A stretch of DNA of 64,000 nt from Lachnospiraceae bacterium MA2020 (lineage in GTDB: Bacteria > Bacillota > Clostridia > Lachnospirales > Lachnospiraceae), in assembly GCA_000746015.1 (NCBI GenBank), contig JQKK01000010.1, forward strand, positions 62,001 to 126,000, given 5' to 3'. Shown piece by piece: positions 8,341 to 17,661 of this stretch. The notes under the pieces were generated by a model. The model was not told the origin of the DNA, searched no databases, and saw nothing but the letters and a program-made list of their open reading frames with translations. The first letter of the stretch is position 1. Each line of letters starts with the position of its first letter. The translations under genes were made by a program, and so were the position numbers.

Positions 8341-10001
8341 GTAAGATATGCTGTGTGAAGTGGAGAGGCAAAGAGTATAGCTTTGACAAGGGTATTACCT
8401 ATAAAGAGGTTGCGAAGACTTTCCAGGAGCATTATGAGTATGATATAGTGCTCGCACTGGTAAATAATAAGCTTCGTGAGCTTCATCATACCCTTAAAGA
8501 AGATTGTGAGATCGAGTTTGAGACACTTACAGGTCACTCCGGGCATAAGGCTTATAAGAGAAGTTGCTGTCTTTTACTTATCAAGTCATTTTATGATGTT
8601 GTAGGTCGTGAAAGGATAGATAAGATTAAAATTGAGTTTTCAATAGGCTCGGGATATTACTGCAGTGCAAAAGGCAATTTCACTCTTGATGATGAGCTTA
8701 TAGATAAGGTCAAAAGCCGTATGCAGGAGCTTATTGACGCAGATATCCCATTTGTAAAAAAGAGCTATCCGATCGGTGAGATCGTAGAGAGATGCCATGA
8801 ATACGGCATGCTTGATAAAGAAAGGCTGTTCCATTACCGAAGAGGCTCTCAGATAAATATGTATCACCTAAATGATTTTATGGATTACTACTATGGCTAC
8901 ATGCTTCCAAGTACCGGCTACATAAAGGTTTTTGATCTTTATCACTACAAGGATGGTATGATACTTGAGATGGCTCGCCGCAAGAAGCCTCTTGAGCAGC
9001 CAGAGTTTCATGATACACCACATCTTTTTGATGCGATGATGGGCGCGAGTAAATGGAATGCCATGCTTGGCGTTGAAACTGTAGGTGCATTGAATGATGT
9101 GATCTGTGAGGGCAAGTTTAATGAGCTTGTGCTTGTACAGGAAGCGCTTCAGGAGCATAGGATAGCTGACATTGCAGAGGATATAGCAAAGAAACACAAG
9201 AAGTTTGTAATGATCGCAGGTCCTTCTTCATCAGGAAAGACTTCTTTCTCTCACAGACTTGCTATCCAGCTCTTTGCCCAGGGACTGCGTCCTCATACGG
9301 TAAGTCTTGATAATTACTTTATTAATCGGGTTAATACACCGCGCCTTCCTAATGGAAAGCCAGATTATGAGTCACTCAAGGCGCTTGATGTTGAGTGCTT
9401 TAATGTAAATATGACAGATCTTCTCAACGGAAAAGCTGTAGAGATGCCAAAATATAATTTCCTTACGGGAGAGAGGGAATATGATGGCACTATATTGAAG
9501 CTTGGTGCAGAGGATGTACTTGTTATAGAAGGAATCCATGGTTTAAATGACCAGCTTTCATATACACTGCCGGCCGAGAGTAAGTACAAGATTTATATAA
9601 GTGCACTTACAACACTCAACCTTGACGAGCATAATCGTATCCCGACAACTGACGGACGTCTTATACGTCGTATGGTCAGAGATTACAGGACCAGAGGTGC
9701 ATCAGCGGTCAAGACATTCAGCATGTGGGAAGATGTACGTAATGGTGAGGAGGCAAATATCTTTCCTTTCCAGGAAACTGCGGATGCAATGTTTAACTCG
9801 GCTCTCATATATGAGCTTGCAGTTTTGAAGCAGTTTGCAGAGCCGCTTCTTTACAGCATAAAACCTGGAGATCAGGGATATCAGGAGTCGGTAAGACTCA
9901 GAAAGTTCCTTGAGTACTTCTTAGGCGTCAGCACAGAAGCGCTCCCTAAAAACTCCATCATAAGAGAGTTTGTTGGAGGGTCATGTTTTGATGTTGGCTA
10001 A
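8337..10001 (+). CDS. TGS-domain nucleoside (uridine kinase-like) kinase
   Basis: The protein has 554 residues. The N-terminal ~60 residues look like a TGS domain and are followed by a threonyl-tRNA-synthetase-like second domain. The C-terminal half is a phosphoribulokinase/uridine-kinase P-loop kinase: Walker A GPSSSGKTSF starts near residue 294, and VLVIEGIHGLND follows near residue 390. Such fusions are annotated as nucleoside kinases in Lachnospiraceae, with the physiological substrate unsettled. The gene overlaps trmK by four bases and ends 6 bases before the rnpB promoter. Confidence 0.88.
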   Translation: MSKICCVKWRGKEYSFDKGITYKEVAKTFQEHYEYDIVLALVNNKLRELHHTLKEDCEIEFETLTGHSGHKAYKRSCCLLLIKSFYDVVGRERIDKIKIEFSIGSGYYCSAKGNFTLDDELIDKVKSRMQELIDADIPFVKKSYPIGEIVERCHEYGMLDKERLFHYRRGSQINMYHLNDFMDYYYGYMLPSTGYIKVFDLYHYKDGMILEMARRKKPLEQPEFHDTPHLFDAMMGASKWNAMLGVETVGALNDVICEGKFNELVLVQEALQEHRIADIAEDIAKKHKKFVMIAGPSSSGKTSFSHRLAIQLFAQGLRPHTVSLDNYFINRVNTPRLPNGKPDYESLKALDVECFNVNMTDLLNGKAVEMPKYNFLTGEREYDGTILKLGAEDVLVIEGIHGLNDQLSYTLPAESKYKIYISALTTLNLDEHNRIPTTDGRLIRRMVRDYRTRGASAVKTFSMWEDVRNGEEANIFPFQETADAMFNSALIYELAVLKQFAEPLLYSIKPGDQGYQESVRLRKFLEYFLGVSTEALPKNSIIREFVGGSCFDVG

Positions 10002-10007
10002 ATTTTC

Positions 10008-10036
10008 TTGACATTATTAACTAAATTTTATATAGT
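10008..10036 (+). promoter_or_regulatory. Promoter of rnpB
   Basis: Consensus TTGACA (10008-10013), 17-base spacer, TATAGT (10031-10036). The predicted start coincides with the first base pairs of RNase P RNA. Confidence 0.85.
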
Positions 10037-10041
10037 ATTCG

Positions 10042-10394
10042 TTAGGCAGGCCAGGTGATGGCCGGTATGGCTTTATGGCCATACGGGAGGAAAGTCCGGG
10101 CTTCGCAGGGCAGGATGCTGGCTAACGGCCAGCCGGGGTAACCCGCGGGAAAGCGCAACAGAAAATATACAGCCGATGGACGTAAGTCACAGGTAATGGC
10201 GAAATGGCGGTGTAAGAGACCACCGGTCAGATGGCGACACCTGACGCATTGCAAGCCCCATTCGAAGCAAGATCAAACAGAAAGCTATAGGTTTGCCCGA
10301 CCTGCTTTCAGGTAGATCGCTCGAGACTATTGGTAACAATAGTCCTGGATAGATCATCACCCAAGACAGAACCCGGCTTATAGACCTGCCTAAA
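10042..10394 (+). ncRNA. rnpB: RNase P RNA (bacterial)
   Basis: The conserved core elements are present: GAGGAAAGTCCGGGC at 10087-10101, ACAGAA near 10158, and AGACAGAACCCGGCTTATAG at 10364-10383. The outer P1 helix pairs TTAGGCAGG (10042-10050) with CCTGCCTAA (10385-10393). The order of elements looks like the ancestral A-type fold, but I did not fold it completely. It is the catalytic RNA that matures tRNA 5' ends. It has its own consensus promoter and terminator. Confidence 0.97.
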
Positions 10395-10404
10395 CAAAAA
10401 CACA

Positions 10405-10443
10405 AAATAGTAGCAAGGATGATAACCATCCTTGCTATTTTTG
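10405..10443 (+). terminator. Terminator of rnpB
   Basis: AGCAAGGATG (10412-10421) pairs perfectly with CATCCTTGCT (10427-10436), and ATTTTT follows. Confidence 0.9.
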
Positions 10444-10470
10444 CAACATTGAAAATTAAAGGAGGAATTT

Positions 10471-11721
10471 ATGAATCAATTGCTGAATGAATTGGGAAGA
10501 AATGCTAAAAAGGCAGCGGCTACTATATCAGTGCTTGATACTGACAAAAAGGATGAAGCACTTTTAGCAGTTGCAGATGCGCTCGTTGCAAACACTTCAA
10601 AGATACTTGAGGCCAATGCACAGGATGTAATGGCGGCAAGAAACAAAGTATCAAAAGCACTTCTTGACAGGCTTTCACTTGATGAAAAAAGAATAGAAAG
10701 CATGTCGATCGGACTTAAGCAGATCGCACGTCTTACAGATCCCGTTAATTCACTGATTGAAAAAATAGAGCGTCCTAATGGTTTAATTATAGAAAAGCGC
10801 AGGGTTTCTCTTGGAGTTATAGCTATAATATATGAGTCAAGACCTAATGTAACAGCAGATTCGTTCGGGCTTTGTTTTAAGTCCGGAAATGCAGTTATAT
10901 TGAGGGGCGGATCAGATGCTATCCACTCAAATATTGCGATCGCTTCTGTAATAAGAGAAGCGCTGACAAGTGTCGGTGTTGACAAAGATGCTGTGCAGGT
11001 ACTTGAGGATACTTCTCATGAAACTGCAAATGAGCTTATGAAGCTCAATAAATACGTTGACCTGCTTATCCCAAGAGGCGGAGCAGGGCTTATACGCTCT
11101 GTTGTAGAGAACAGTAGCGTACCTGTAATTGAGACTGGTGTGGGTAACTGCCATGTATTTGTAGATGAGACAGCAGACATTGATATGGCTGTTAAAATTA
11201 TCGATAATGCAAAAACTCAGAGGATGGGCGTCTGCAATGCAATAGAGTCATTGGTTATTCACAGCGGCATAGCTGAGAGTGTGTTACCGGAGATTTATAG
11301 AGATCTTAATGCAAAGAGTGTGATCCTCAGAGGCGACAGCAGGGCACAGGCTATCATATCAGATATTGAGACAGCAACTGATGAAGATTACGCAAAAGAG
11401 TACCTCGGTCCTATGATATCTGTCAAGATAGTTGACAATATCGATGAGGCTATAGAGCATGTAAATCGCTACACAACACATCACTCTGAGGCAATTATCA
11501 CAAAAGACAAAGCTAACGCTGACAGATTCCTCAAGGAGATCGATGCTGCATGCGTATATGTAAATGCCTCTACAAGATTCACAGACGGCTTTGAATTTGG
11601 ACTTGGCGCCGAGATAGGTATAAGTACACAGAAATTCCATGCGAGAGGACCAATGGGGCTTGAGGCACTTACATCTTACAAGTATCAGATCCATGGTGAT
11701 GGACAGATTAGAGAGCTTTGA
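10471..11721 (+). CDS. proA: Gamma-glutamyl phosphate reductase
   Basis: ProA reduces gamma-glutamyl phosphate to glutamate semialdehyde with NADPH, the second step of proline synthesis. The protein has 416 residues, the family length. It carries the aldehyde-dehydrogenase-fold signatures [24 protein letters not shown] and, around the catalytic cysteine (C255), [12 protein letters not shown]. The C-terminal [13 protein letters not shown] is also characteristic. An AGGAGG site precedes the ATG. No proB is adjacent, so the kinase gene must be elsewhere or outside the window. Confidence 0.97.
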   Translation: MNQLLNELGRNAKKAAATISVLDTDKKDEALLAVADALVANTSKILEANAQDVMAARNKVSKALLDRLSLDEKRIESMSIGLKQIARLTDPVNSLIEKIERPNGLIIEKRRVSLGVIAIIYESRPNVTADSFGLCFKSGNAVILRGGSDAIHSNIAIASVIREALTSVGVDKDAVQVLEDTSHETANELMKLNKYVDLLIPRGGAGLIRSVVENSSVPVIETGVGNCHVFVDETADIDMAVKIIDNAKTQRMGVCNAIESLVIHSGIAESVLPEIYRDLNAKSVILRGDSRAQAIISDIETATDEDYAKEYLGPMISVKIVDNIDEAIEHVNRYTTHHSEAIITKDKANADRFLKEIDAACVYVNASTRFTDGFEFGLGAEIGISTQKFHARGPMGLEALTSYKYQIHGDGQIREL

Positions 11722-11804
11722 TATTTTTAATCTTGCCTTTTTTGCTTTAAAGTAATACAATAGTTGGAAATGAAAAAATTATCTGTATGAAAGGAAGTAC
11801 TGCT

Positions 11805-12827
11805 ATGGCAAAGAAAGACATTGACTGGGAAAACCTCGGATTTGGCTACATCAAGACTGATAAGCGTTATGTGTCAAACTTTAAGGATGGAAAGTGGGAT
11901 GAAGGTTTGATTACTGAGGATGACAAGGTCGTCATTAGTGAGTGCGCGGGAGTACTTCAGTATTCACAGTCTTGCTTTGAGGGTCTCAAGGCATATACAA
12001 CAGAGGATGGCAGGGTAGTTACATTTCGTCCTGATCTCAACGCACAGAGAATGAATGATTCAGCTGAAAGACTTGAGATGCCTAAGCTCCCTGATGGAAA
12101 ATTCCTCGAGGCTGTTGATAAAGTAGTAGAGGCAAATATCGACTGGGTTCCACCATATGGATCAGGCGCTACACTTTATATCAGACCATACATGTTTGGC
12201 TCAAATCCTGTTATCGGAGTTAAGCCTGCAGATGAGTATCAGTTCAGAGTATTTGTTACTCCTGTTGGACCATACTTCAAGGGCGGCACGAAGGCTGTAA
12301 ACCTTAAGGTAAGTGACTTCGACAGAGCAGCACCACACGGAACAGGTCATATCAAGGCTGGTCTTAACTACGCAATGAGCCTTCATGCAATCGTTACTGC
12401 ACATGCTGAAGGATATGATGAGAATCTCTATCTTGATCCTGCAACACGTACAAAGGTTGAGGAGACAGGCGGAGCAAACTTCATTTTTGTAGACCATGAC
12501 GGAAATCTTGTAGTTCCAAAGTCAACATCAATTCTTCCATCTATCACTCGTCGTTCACTTACAGTAGTAGGTGAAAAGTATCTTGGATGCAAGGTTTACG
12601 AGAGAGAAGTTCTTCTTAGCGAGCTTAAGGACTTTGCTGAGTGTGGTCTTTGTGGTACAGCAGCAGTTATCAGCCCGGTAGGCTCAATTGATGACCACGG
12701 CAACAAGATCGTATTTGGCGATGGCAAGGAGATGGGACCTGTAACAAAGAAGCTCTATGATACATTGACAGGTATTCAGATGGGACATATCGAAGGTCCT
12801 GAAGGATGGGTTCATACAATTAAATAA
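11805..12827 (+). CDS. ilvE: Branched-chain amino acid aminotransferase
   Basis: This class IV (D-amino-acid-transferase fold) PLP enzyme interconverts Leu/Ile/Val and their keto acids. The PLP lysine lies in HIKAGLNYAMS (about residue 184); EETGGANFIFV and GLCGTAAVISPVG also match the long BCAT subfamily. I prefer ATG 11805, because AAGGAAG (11791-11797) lies 7 bases upstream; an in-frame ATG at 11787 precedes that site. It is followed by a terminator at 12848 and is probably monocistronic. Confidence 0.96.
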   Translation: MAKKDIDWENLGFGYIKTDKRYVSNFKDGKWDEGLITEDDKVVISECAGVLQYSQSCFEGLKAYTTEDGRVVTFRPDLNAQRMNDSAERLEMPKLPDGKFLEAVDKVVEANIDWVPPYGSGATLYIRPYMFGSNPVIGVKPADEYQFRVFVTPVGPYFKGGTKAVNLKVSDFDRAAPHGTGHIKAGLNYAMSLHAIVTAHAEGYDENLYLDPATRTKVEETGGANFIFVDHDGNLVVPKSTSILPSITRRSLTVVGEKYLGCKVYEREVLLSELKDFAECGLCGTAAVISPVGSIDDHGNKIVFGDGKEMGPVTKKLYDTLTGIQMGHIEGPEGWVHTIK

Positions 12828-12847
12828 AGAATCGCTACTCTAATATT

Positions 12848-12908
12848 GAAATCAATCGTATTGCGTGCAAATTAAATTGCATAAATTCGATTGATTTCTT
12901 TTATTTTA
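12848..12908 (+). terminator. Terminator of ilvE
   Basis: GAAATCAATCG (12848-12858) pairs with CGATTGATTTC (12888-12898), with an inner TGCAA/TTGCA stem, and TTTTATTTT follows. Confidence 0.85.
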
Positions 12909-12997
12909 GCGGAAAGTGTGGTACACTAACTATGTGTGTATAGGGAAAGATACATCCCTGAAAAACTTTTTTACTTGTGTTATAAGAGGAGATAAAG

Positions 12998-13999
12998 ATG
13001 AAATTAAAGAAGATTTGTTTTGCACTTGCAGCTATGGCAACAGTTAGTCTTACTGTTCCATCATTTACTAATCATATTTATGCAGCTACGAATTCTGCCA
13101 GTGTTGCTAACAGTATCGAAGGGTATAATTATGAAATTGGTGATGATGGTATCACGATTACAGAATATACAGGTTCATCTAAGGAAGTAACTATTCCATC
13201 AAAGATATCCGGAACTAAGGTAATATCTATAGGAAGTAAAGCATTTAAGGATAATTCAAAGCTTAAGAGCATAGTAATACCAAGTGGTGTCAAAGTGATC
13301 AATAAATCAGCATTTTCCGGATGTGAGAATCTTGAAAGTGTTTCTTTGGGAGTAAATCTTGAGACAGTAAAGAAGAATGCTTTTAACGGATGTGACAGTC
13401 TTACAAATGTAACCTATGGCGGTACAAAAAAGCAGTGGAAAGATGTAGTTGTTGCAGAAGGAAATACTGATCTTACAGGAGCAAAGTTTACATATGGCTC
13501 AAGTGATGACAGTAGCAAGAGTACAGTCCGTGTTCCTAAGTCAAAGAAGGATCTCACTGTAGAGTATACTTCAAAGATACCATTTAATGGTAAGGACACG
13601 GTTGAATTAGAGGACTTCGGCACCATCAATGTTACATATAAGGATAAGATTTATGTGGTTGATGATATCAAGGTAAGTATGAAGCTTAATAAGTTCCAGA
13701 TCACAAGCCTTGAGAATGCAGATGAAAAGATGATAAAGGCTGTAAAGTCACTTACAAAGGGCTCTAATGGGTATGACTTTAAGATCAAGAAGTACACGGT
13801 TAATGAGGACTCTGATGTATGTGTAAAATTCAACAGCAAGTGGAAGGTTAAGAAAGTAAAGATCATGCTTGGCGATGATTACTATACATGCGCTAAAGAT
13901 GAGTACACATTTGACTCAGATGATTGGAAACTGACATTTAAGGGTGATCACTTCAAGGGATCATATGTTGTTCAGGATGCTGATATAATAAAAGATTGA
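12998..13999 (+). CDS. Secreted leucine-rich-repeat (BspA-like) protein
   Basis: The protein has 333 residues. A signal peptide covers about residues 1-30, with the predicted cut after IYA-A. Residues ~45-160 hold BspA/LRR_5 repeats, recognisable as SIGSKAFKDNSKLKSIVIPS and SAFSGCENLESVSLG. The remaining ~170 residues are K/D-rich and without a family I recognise; no LPXTG or transmembrane anchor is seen. Such proteins are surface or secreted binding proteins in gut and rumen Lachnospiraceae; the ligand is unknown. The gene has its own terminator and AGAGGAG ribosome binding site. Confidence 0.85.
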   Translation: MKLKKICFALAAMATVSLTVPSFTNHIYAATNSASVANSIEGYNYEIGDDGITITEYTGSSKEVTIPSKISGTKVISIGSKAFKDNSKLKSIVIPSGVKVINKSAFSGCENLESVSLGVNLETVKKNAFNGCDSLTNVTYGGTKKQWKDVVVAEGNTDLTGAKFTYGSSDDSSKSTVRVPKSKKDLTVEYTSKIPFNGKDTVELEDFGTINVTYKDKIYVVDDIKVSMKLNKFQITSLENADEKMIKAVKSLTKGSNGYDFKIKKYTVNEDSDVCVKFNSKWKVKKVKIMLGDDYYTCAKDEYTFDSDDWKLTFKGDHFKGSYVVQDADIIKD

Positions 14000-14017
14000 C
14001 ATAGGTTGGATAAGGCA

Positions 14018-14060
14018 AAAGACCGGCAATACACAAGTTGTATTGCCGGTCTTTCTATTT
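14018..14060 (+). terminator. Terminator after the LRR gene
   Basis: A 16-bp perfect stem pairs 14018-14033 with 14039-14054 around the loop CAAGT and ends in a TTTC tail. It probably works in both directions. Confidence 0.85.
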
Positions 14061-14221
14061 CAATCCATGTTAATCGCATGACATATTTAAACGGAAATTT
14101 AAACAAAATTTGAACAGATATAGGGGTATAAATGAACATTCTCTGTACATTTTATTGGTAATAATATACAAAAATGGCCCGATTTTGGTACAAATGGGCA
14201 CTCTTGACAGTATGTTAAGCG

Positions 14222-14251
14222 GTTGACACATGTCAACGTGCATGATATTAT
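14222..14251 (+). promoter_or_regulatory. Promoter with overlapping LacI-type operator, sugar ABC operon
   Basis: TTGACA (14223-14228), a 17-base spacer and TATTAT (14246-14251) form a strong promoter. A 16-bp palindrome, GTTGACA-CA-TGTCAAC (14222-14237), covers the -35 box. A LacI-family gene sits at the end of this operon, so it is the natural candidate repressor. The rest of the 14061-14359 gap is A+T-rich, with a second TTGACA just upstream and no gene. Confidence 0.7.
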
Positions 14252-14359
14252 CATATTGTCAACGGGAAAGCCGTTAGACGTTGGGTAATGTTTACATATT
14301 TAATTCATGAGGTAGAGTCACAATCGGTGATTCTTGTATGTAAGGCTAAGGAGGATATC

Positions 14360-15688
14360 ATGAAAAAGAACCTTAAAAAGCTTATGGCTATGGGTCTGAC
14401 AATTGCACTTGGTGCAACAACACTTGTTGGTTGTGGAAGTTCTTCTTCTACACAGAATACTGCAGGATCTTCTGCAGCAAGCGAGGCTGGTGAGGCAGCA
14501 GCTCCGGCAGCTTCAAATGGTGATGTATCGATCACAATTTTTAACTCAAAGATGGAAATTCAGGATCAGATGGTTGAGATGGCTGAGAAGTACACAGAGA
14601 AGACTGGTGTAAACGTTGAGGTTTACTACTCAAGCGATACAGTAGCAGCTCACCTTTCAACAAAGTATGCTTCAAATGATCCTTATACAATCGCAATGGT
14701 AGATGCAAAAGATATTTACTCACTTGCTCAGGAGCACGCAATTGATCTTAGCGATGAGAAGTGGGTTGGCGATACTTCAGCTGCTATCGCAATCGATGGT
14801 AAGACATATGGCTTCCCGGTTTGCGTAGAGGCAAGAGGTGTTATCTACAACGCAGACGCTATCAAGAACATCACAGGCGAGGATTTTGATCCTTCAAAGT
14901 ACAGCACATTAAAGGATTTCAAGGCACTCATCGATCAGCTCAAGGCTGGCGGCATGGAGACACCTGTTGGTATCATGAAGGAAGACTGGTCACTCGGTGC
15001 TCACTATCTTGCAGAAGTTTATGAGCAGCACGATGATCCAGATGCATTCGTTACATCTCTTAAGGATGGTTCACAGAAGATCGCTGATGACGCAAAGTTC
15101 AACAGCATGATGGATACATTCGATGTTCTCAAGGAGAACAACTATGCAGCTTCTTCAGCAATCTCTGCAGAGAGAGAAGTTACAGAGCAGAAGCTTGCTG
15201 AGGGTGAGATCGCATTCATGTTTGGTGGTAACTGGGATTGGTCAGTAATCAACGCTTATGATTACACAGAGAACATGGGTATCATGCCTGTACCACAGGA
15301 TACAGATGATGGTTCTAACACAAAGCTTGTAGGCGGCGGTTCAAAGTACTTCTTCATCGATTCTGCTGAGAGCATCACTGATGAGCAGAGACAGGCAGCT
15401 AAGGACTTCCTTAACTGGCTCGTATATGACGAAGAAGGACAGAGCTTCCTCGTAAATGATTGTGCACTTGTTCCTGCATTCTCAAATATCACACTTCCTG
15501 TTTCAGATCCTCTTGGAAATTCTGTAAAGGGATATGCTGACAAGGGTCTTCTTATCGATAACTATAACTACCTTCCTGATGATCACTATGCAAAGCTTGG
15601 TGCTTCATTCCAGAAGTATCTTGCAGGTGAGTCAGATCGTGCTGCATTCGCAGGTGAAATTGATTCTTACTGGACATCACAGAAATAA
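14360..15688 (+). CDS. Sugar ABC transporter substrate-binding lipoprotein
   Basis: This is a CUT1-family extracellular solute-binding protein of 442 residues. The signal peptide ends in the lipobox LVGC (Cys about 25), and an S/A/G-rich linker follows. The mature part shows the family-1 SBP fold (VYYSSDTVAAHLSTKYASND, FMFGGNWDWSVINAYDYTEN). ATG 14360 is chosen because AAGGAGG (14348-14354) precedes it; the longer frame from 14288 has no site and would bury the signal peptide. The substrate is probably an oligosaccharide, not determinable here. Confidence 0.9.
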   Translation: MKKNLKKLMAMGLTIALGATTLVGCGSSSSTQNTAGSSAASEAGEAAAPAASNGDVSITIFNSKMEIQDQMVEMAEKYTEKTGVNVEVYYSSDTVAAHLSTKYASNDPYTIAMVDAKDIYSLAQEHAIDLSDEKWVGDTSAAIAIDGKTYGFPVCVEARGVIYNADAIKNITGEDFDPSKYSTLKDFKALIDQLKAGGMETPVGIMKEDWSLGAHYLAEVYEQHDDPDAFVTSLKDGSQKIADDAKFNSMMDTFDVLKENNYAASSAISAEREVTEQKLAEGEIAFMFGGNWDWSVINAYDYTENMGIMPVPQDTDDGSNTKLVGGGSKYFFIDSAESITDEQRQAAKDFLNWLVYDEEGQSFLVNDCALVPAFSNITLPVSDPLGNSVKGYADKGLLIDNYNYLPDDHYAKLGASFQKYLAGESDRAAFAGEIDSYWTSQK

Positions 15689-15708
15689 TTTCAGAGACTA
15701 ATTTATCG

Positions 15709-15843
15709 GGTACCGTTATCAAAGGCGGTACCTGATTTAACTAAAAGGTGAATAGTAATCTGATTGAGAATAAAGTCATCCTGAACGAAGTGAAGGATCT
15801 TTATCGAAAAGTCAATAAAGATTCCTCGCTGCGTTCAGAATGA
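15709..15843 (+). repeat. Intercistronic hairpin plus REP-like inverted repeat
   Basis: A 7-bp stem, GGTACCG (15709-15715) with CGGTACC (15726-15732), follows the binding-protein gene. Downstream, two ~29-base arms (15776-15804 and 15815-15843) form a large imperfect inverted repeat of the TCATCCTGAACGAAGTGAAG / TCATTCTGAACGCAGCGAGG type. Such 'CTGAACG-AAG' palindromes are a known dispersed REP-like element in many bacteria. Their place between the binding protein and the permeases would favour accumulation of the upstream mRNA. Confidence 0.7.
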
Positions 15844-15889
15844 TAACATCATAAACTAAAGGGGTTAAGAGGAATAAAAGGAGGACAAG

Positions 15890-16768
15890 ATGAAAAGAAA
15901 TACTATGTCGTACAAAGTCAGCCAATTCCTGATGTTTGCAGGACCGGCAGCGCTTCTTTTCACTGCAGTGGTAATCGTACCATTTATCTATGGTCTGTAT
16001 CTTACATTTACGAGTTGGGATGGAATCTCAGTGTCAAAGCCTTTCGTAGGCACAAGCAATTATGCAGCAGCTTTTGCTGATATTGCATACTGGCAGGCGC
16101 TCGGAAGAACAGTCATTTATTCATTTTTCTCGGTAATATTGATCAATATTGTGGCATTTTTGCTTGCTTACCTTGTAACAAGCGGTGTAAAAGGACAGAA
16201 CTTCTTCCGTGCAGGTTTCTTCGTACCAAACCTTATCGGTGGTATCGTACTTGGTTATGTATGGAAGTTCGTATTCAACAGAGCATTTGTTGCAGTAGCT
16301 GAGAGCATTACAAGCGGCACATCAGCATCATTGCTTTCAACAACTAATGGAGCAATGTTCTGCCTGATCTTGGTTTCAGTTTGGCAGTATGCAGGTTACA
16401 TGATGCTCATCTATGTAGCAGGTTTCATGAGCGTTTCTGATTCACTTAAGGAAGCAGCTCTTATCGATGGATGTCAGCCAATGCAGGCTATGCGCTATGT
16501 AACAATTCCGCTTATGAGATCTTCATTTGTACAGTGCATATTCCTTAGCATCACAAGATGTTTCATGGTTTACGATGTAAACCTTTCATTGACAAAGGGT
16601 GAGCCTTTCAATACTTCAGTAATGGCTGCAATGCATGTGTATAATCAGGCATTCACATACAAGAATTACGGTGTAGGTCAGGCCGAGGCATTGATACTGT
16701 TTATCATCTGTGCAATTGTTGGTGTTACTCAGGTTTACATTGGTAAGAAAGGAGAGGTGGCTGCATGA
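15890..16768 (+). CDS. Sugar ABC transporter permease (MalF/UgpA type)
   Basis: This 292-residue polytopic membrane protein has about six hydrophobic segments. The ATPase-coupling EAA loop reads EAALIDGCQPMQAMRYVTIP near residue 195. It forms the translocation pore with the next gene, and the two overlap by four bases. An AAAGGAGG site fixes the start. No ATPase is encoded in this operon, so a shared MsmX-type ATPase is likely, as is common for CUT1 systems in Firmicutes. Confidence 0.94.
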   Translation: MKRNTMSYKVSQFLMFAGPAALLFTAVVIVPFIYGLYLTFTSWDGISVSKPFVGTSNYAAAFADIAYWQALGRTVIYSFFSVILINIVAFLLAYLVTSGVKGQNFFRAGFFVPNLIGGIVLGYVWKFVFNRAFVAVAESITSGTSASLLSTTNGAMFCLILVSVWQYAGYMMLIYVAGFMSVSDSLKEAALIDGCQPMQAMRYVTIPLMRSSFVQCIFLSITRCFMVYDVNLSLTKGEPFNTSVMAAMHVYNQAFTYKNYGVGQAEALILFIICAIVGVTQVYIGKKGEVAA

Positions 16769-17628
16769 TGACAGAGAATGAAAGAGCTGCACGTAATAAA
16801 AAAATACAGCATATCATTTTTATAATAGTTTTGGCACTGCTTTTTGTAGCATTCATTGCTCCATTTTTACTTGTAGTTATCAACGTATTTAAGTCAAAGG
16901 GTGACATTACATCAGATCCATTGGCACTTATCGGAAGACATGGTTTCACCATGAAAAACTTCCCGGCAGCAATGAAGAAGATGAATTTCTGGAATGTATT
17001 CAGAAATTCATTCATAATCACAGTTTCATCTACGATTCTTACAATCCTGTTTTCTGCAATGTGCGCATTTGCACTTGTAAGAAATAAGTGGGTTGCATGT
17101 ACAGCACTTTTTACAGCAATGATCGCATCAATGGTTATTCCATTCCAGGTATTGATGGTACCTTTGGTATCTGTATACGGAGGACTCTTAAATCTGTTAA
17201 ATAGCCGTATCACTTTGATACTTATGCATACAGGCTTTTCTGTATCAATGGCAACATTCATGTTCCACGGAGCTATACATACAAATATTCCGCTCGAGCT
17301 TGAAGAAGCTGCATATATTGATGGTTGTACAAGATGGGCTACTTTCTGGAAGATTGTATTCCCACTCCTTAAGCCTACTATTGCGACAGTTGCAATTATC
17401 GATGCTATGGCATTCTGGAATGACTACCTGCTTCCAAGCCTTGTACTCGGAAAGAAAGAGTTGTATACTATTCCTATTGCTACACAGATGTTCTACGGAA
17501 CATATTCAACAGATATAGGTCTTATCATGGCTGCGCTCCTGCTTGCTATGATGCCAATTCTTATCCTGTATGTATTCTTACAGAGATACATCGTTGAAGG
17601 TGTAACATCCGGAGCCGTAAAGGGATAA
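16765..17628 (+). CDS. Sugar ABC transporter permease (MalG/UgpE type)
   Basis: This is the second CUT1 permease, 287 residues, with six predicted membrane segments. The EAA loop is EEAAYIDGCTRWATFWKIVF near residue 178, and the C-terminus is the typical RYIVEGVTSGAVKG. The ATG at 16765 overlaps the preceding stop; a second ATG at 16768 is equally possible. The LacI regulator gene follows after 33 bases. Confidence 0.94.
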   Translation: MMTENERAARNKKIQHIIFIIVLALLFVAFIAPFLLVVINVFKSKGDITSDPLALIGRHGFTMKNFPAAMKKMNFWNVFRNSFIITVSSTILTILFSAMCAFALVRNKWVACTALFTAMIASMVIPFQVLMVPLVSVYGGLLNLLNSRITLILMHTGFSVSMATFMFHGAIHTNIPLELEEAAYIDGCTRWATFWKIVFPLLKPTIATVAIIDAMAFWNDYLLPSLVLGKKELYTIPIATQMFYGTYSTDIGLIMAALLLAMMPILILYVFLQRYIVEGVTSGAVKG

Positions 17629-17661
17629 TACAAACGAATTTTTACGAAAGGAATTTGAAAT

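Noticed and set aside
10042-10429. Minus-strand ORFs within the RNase P RNA region
   Set aside because: The region is explained by rnpB and its terminator.
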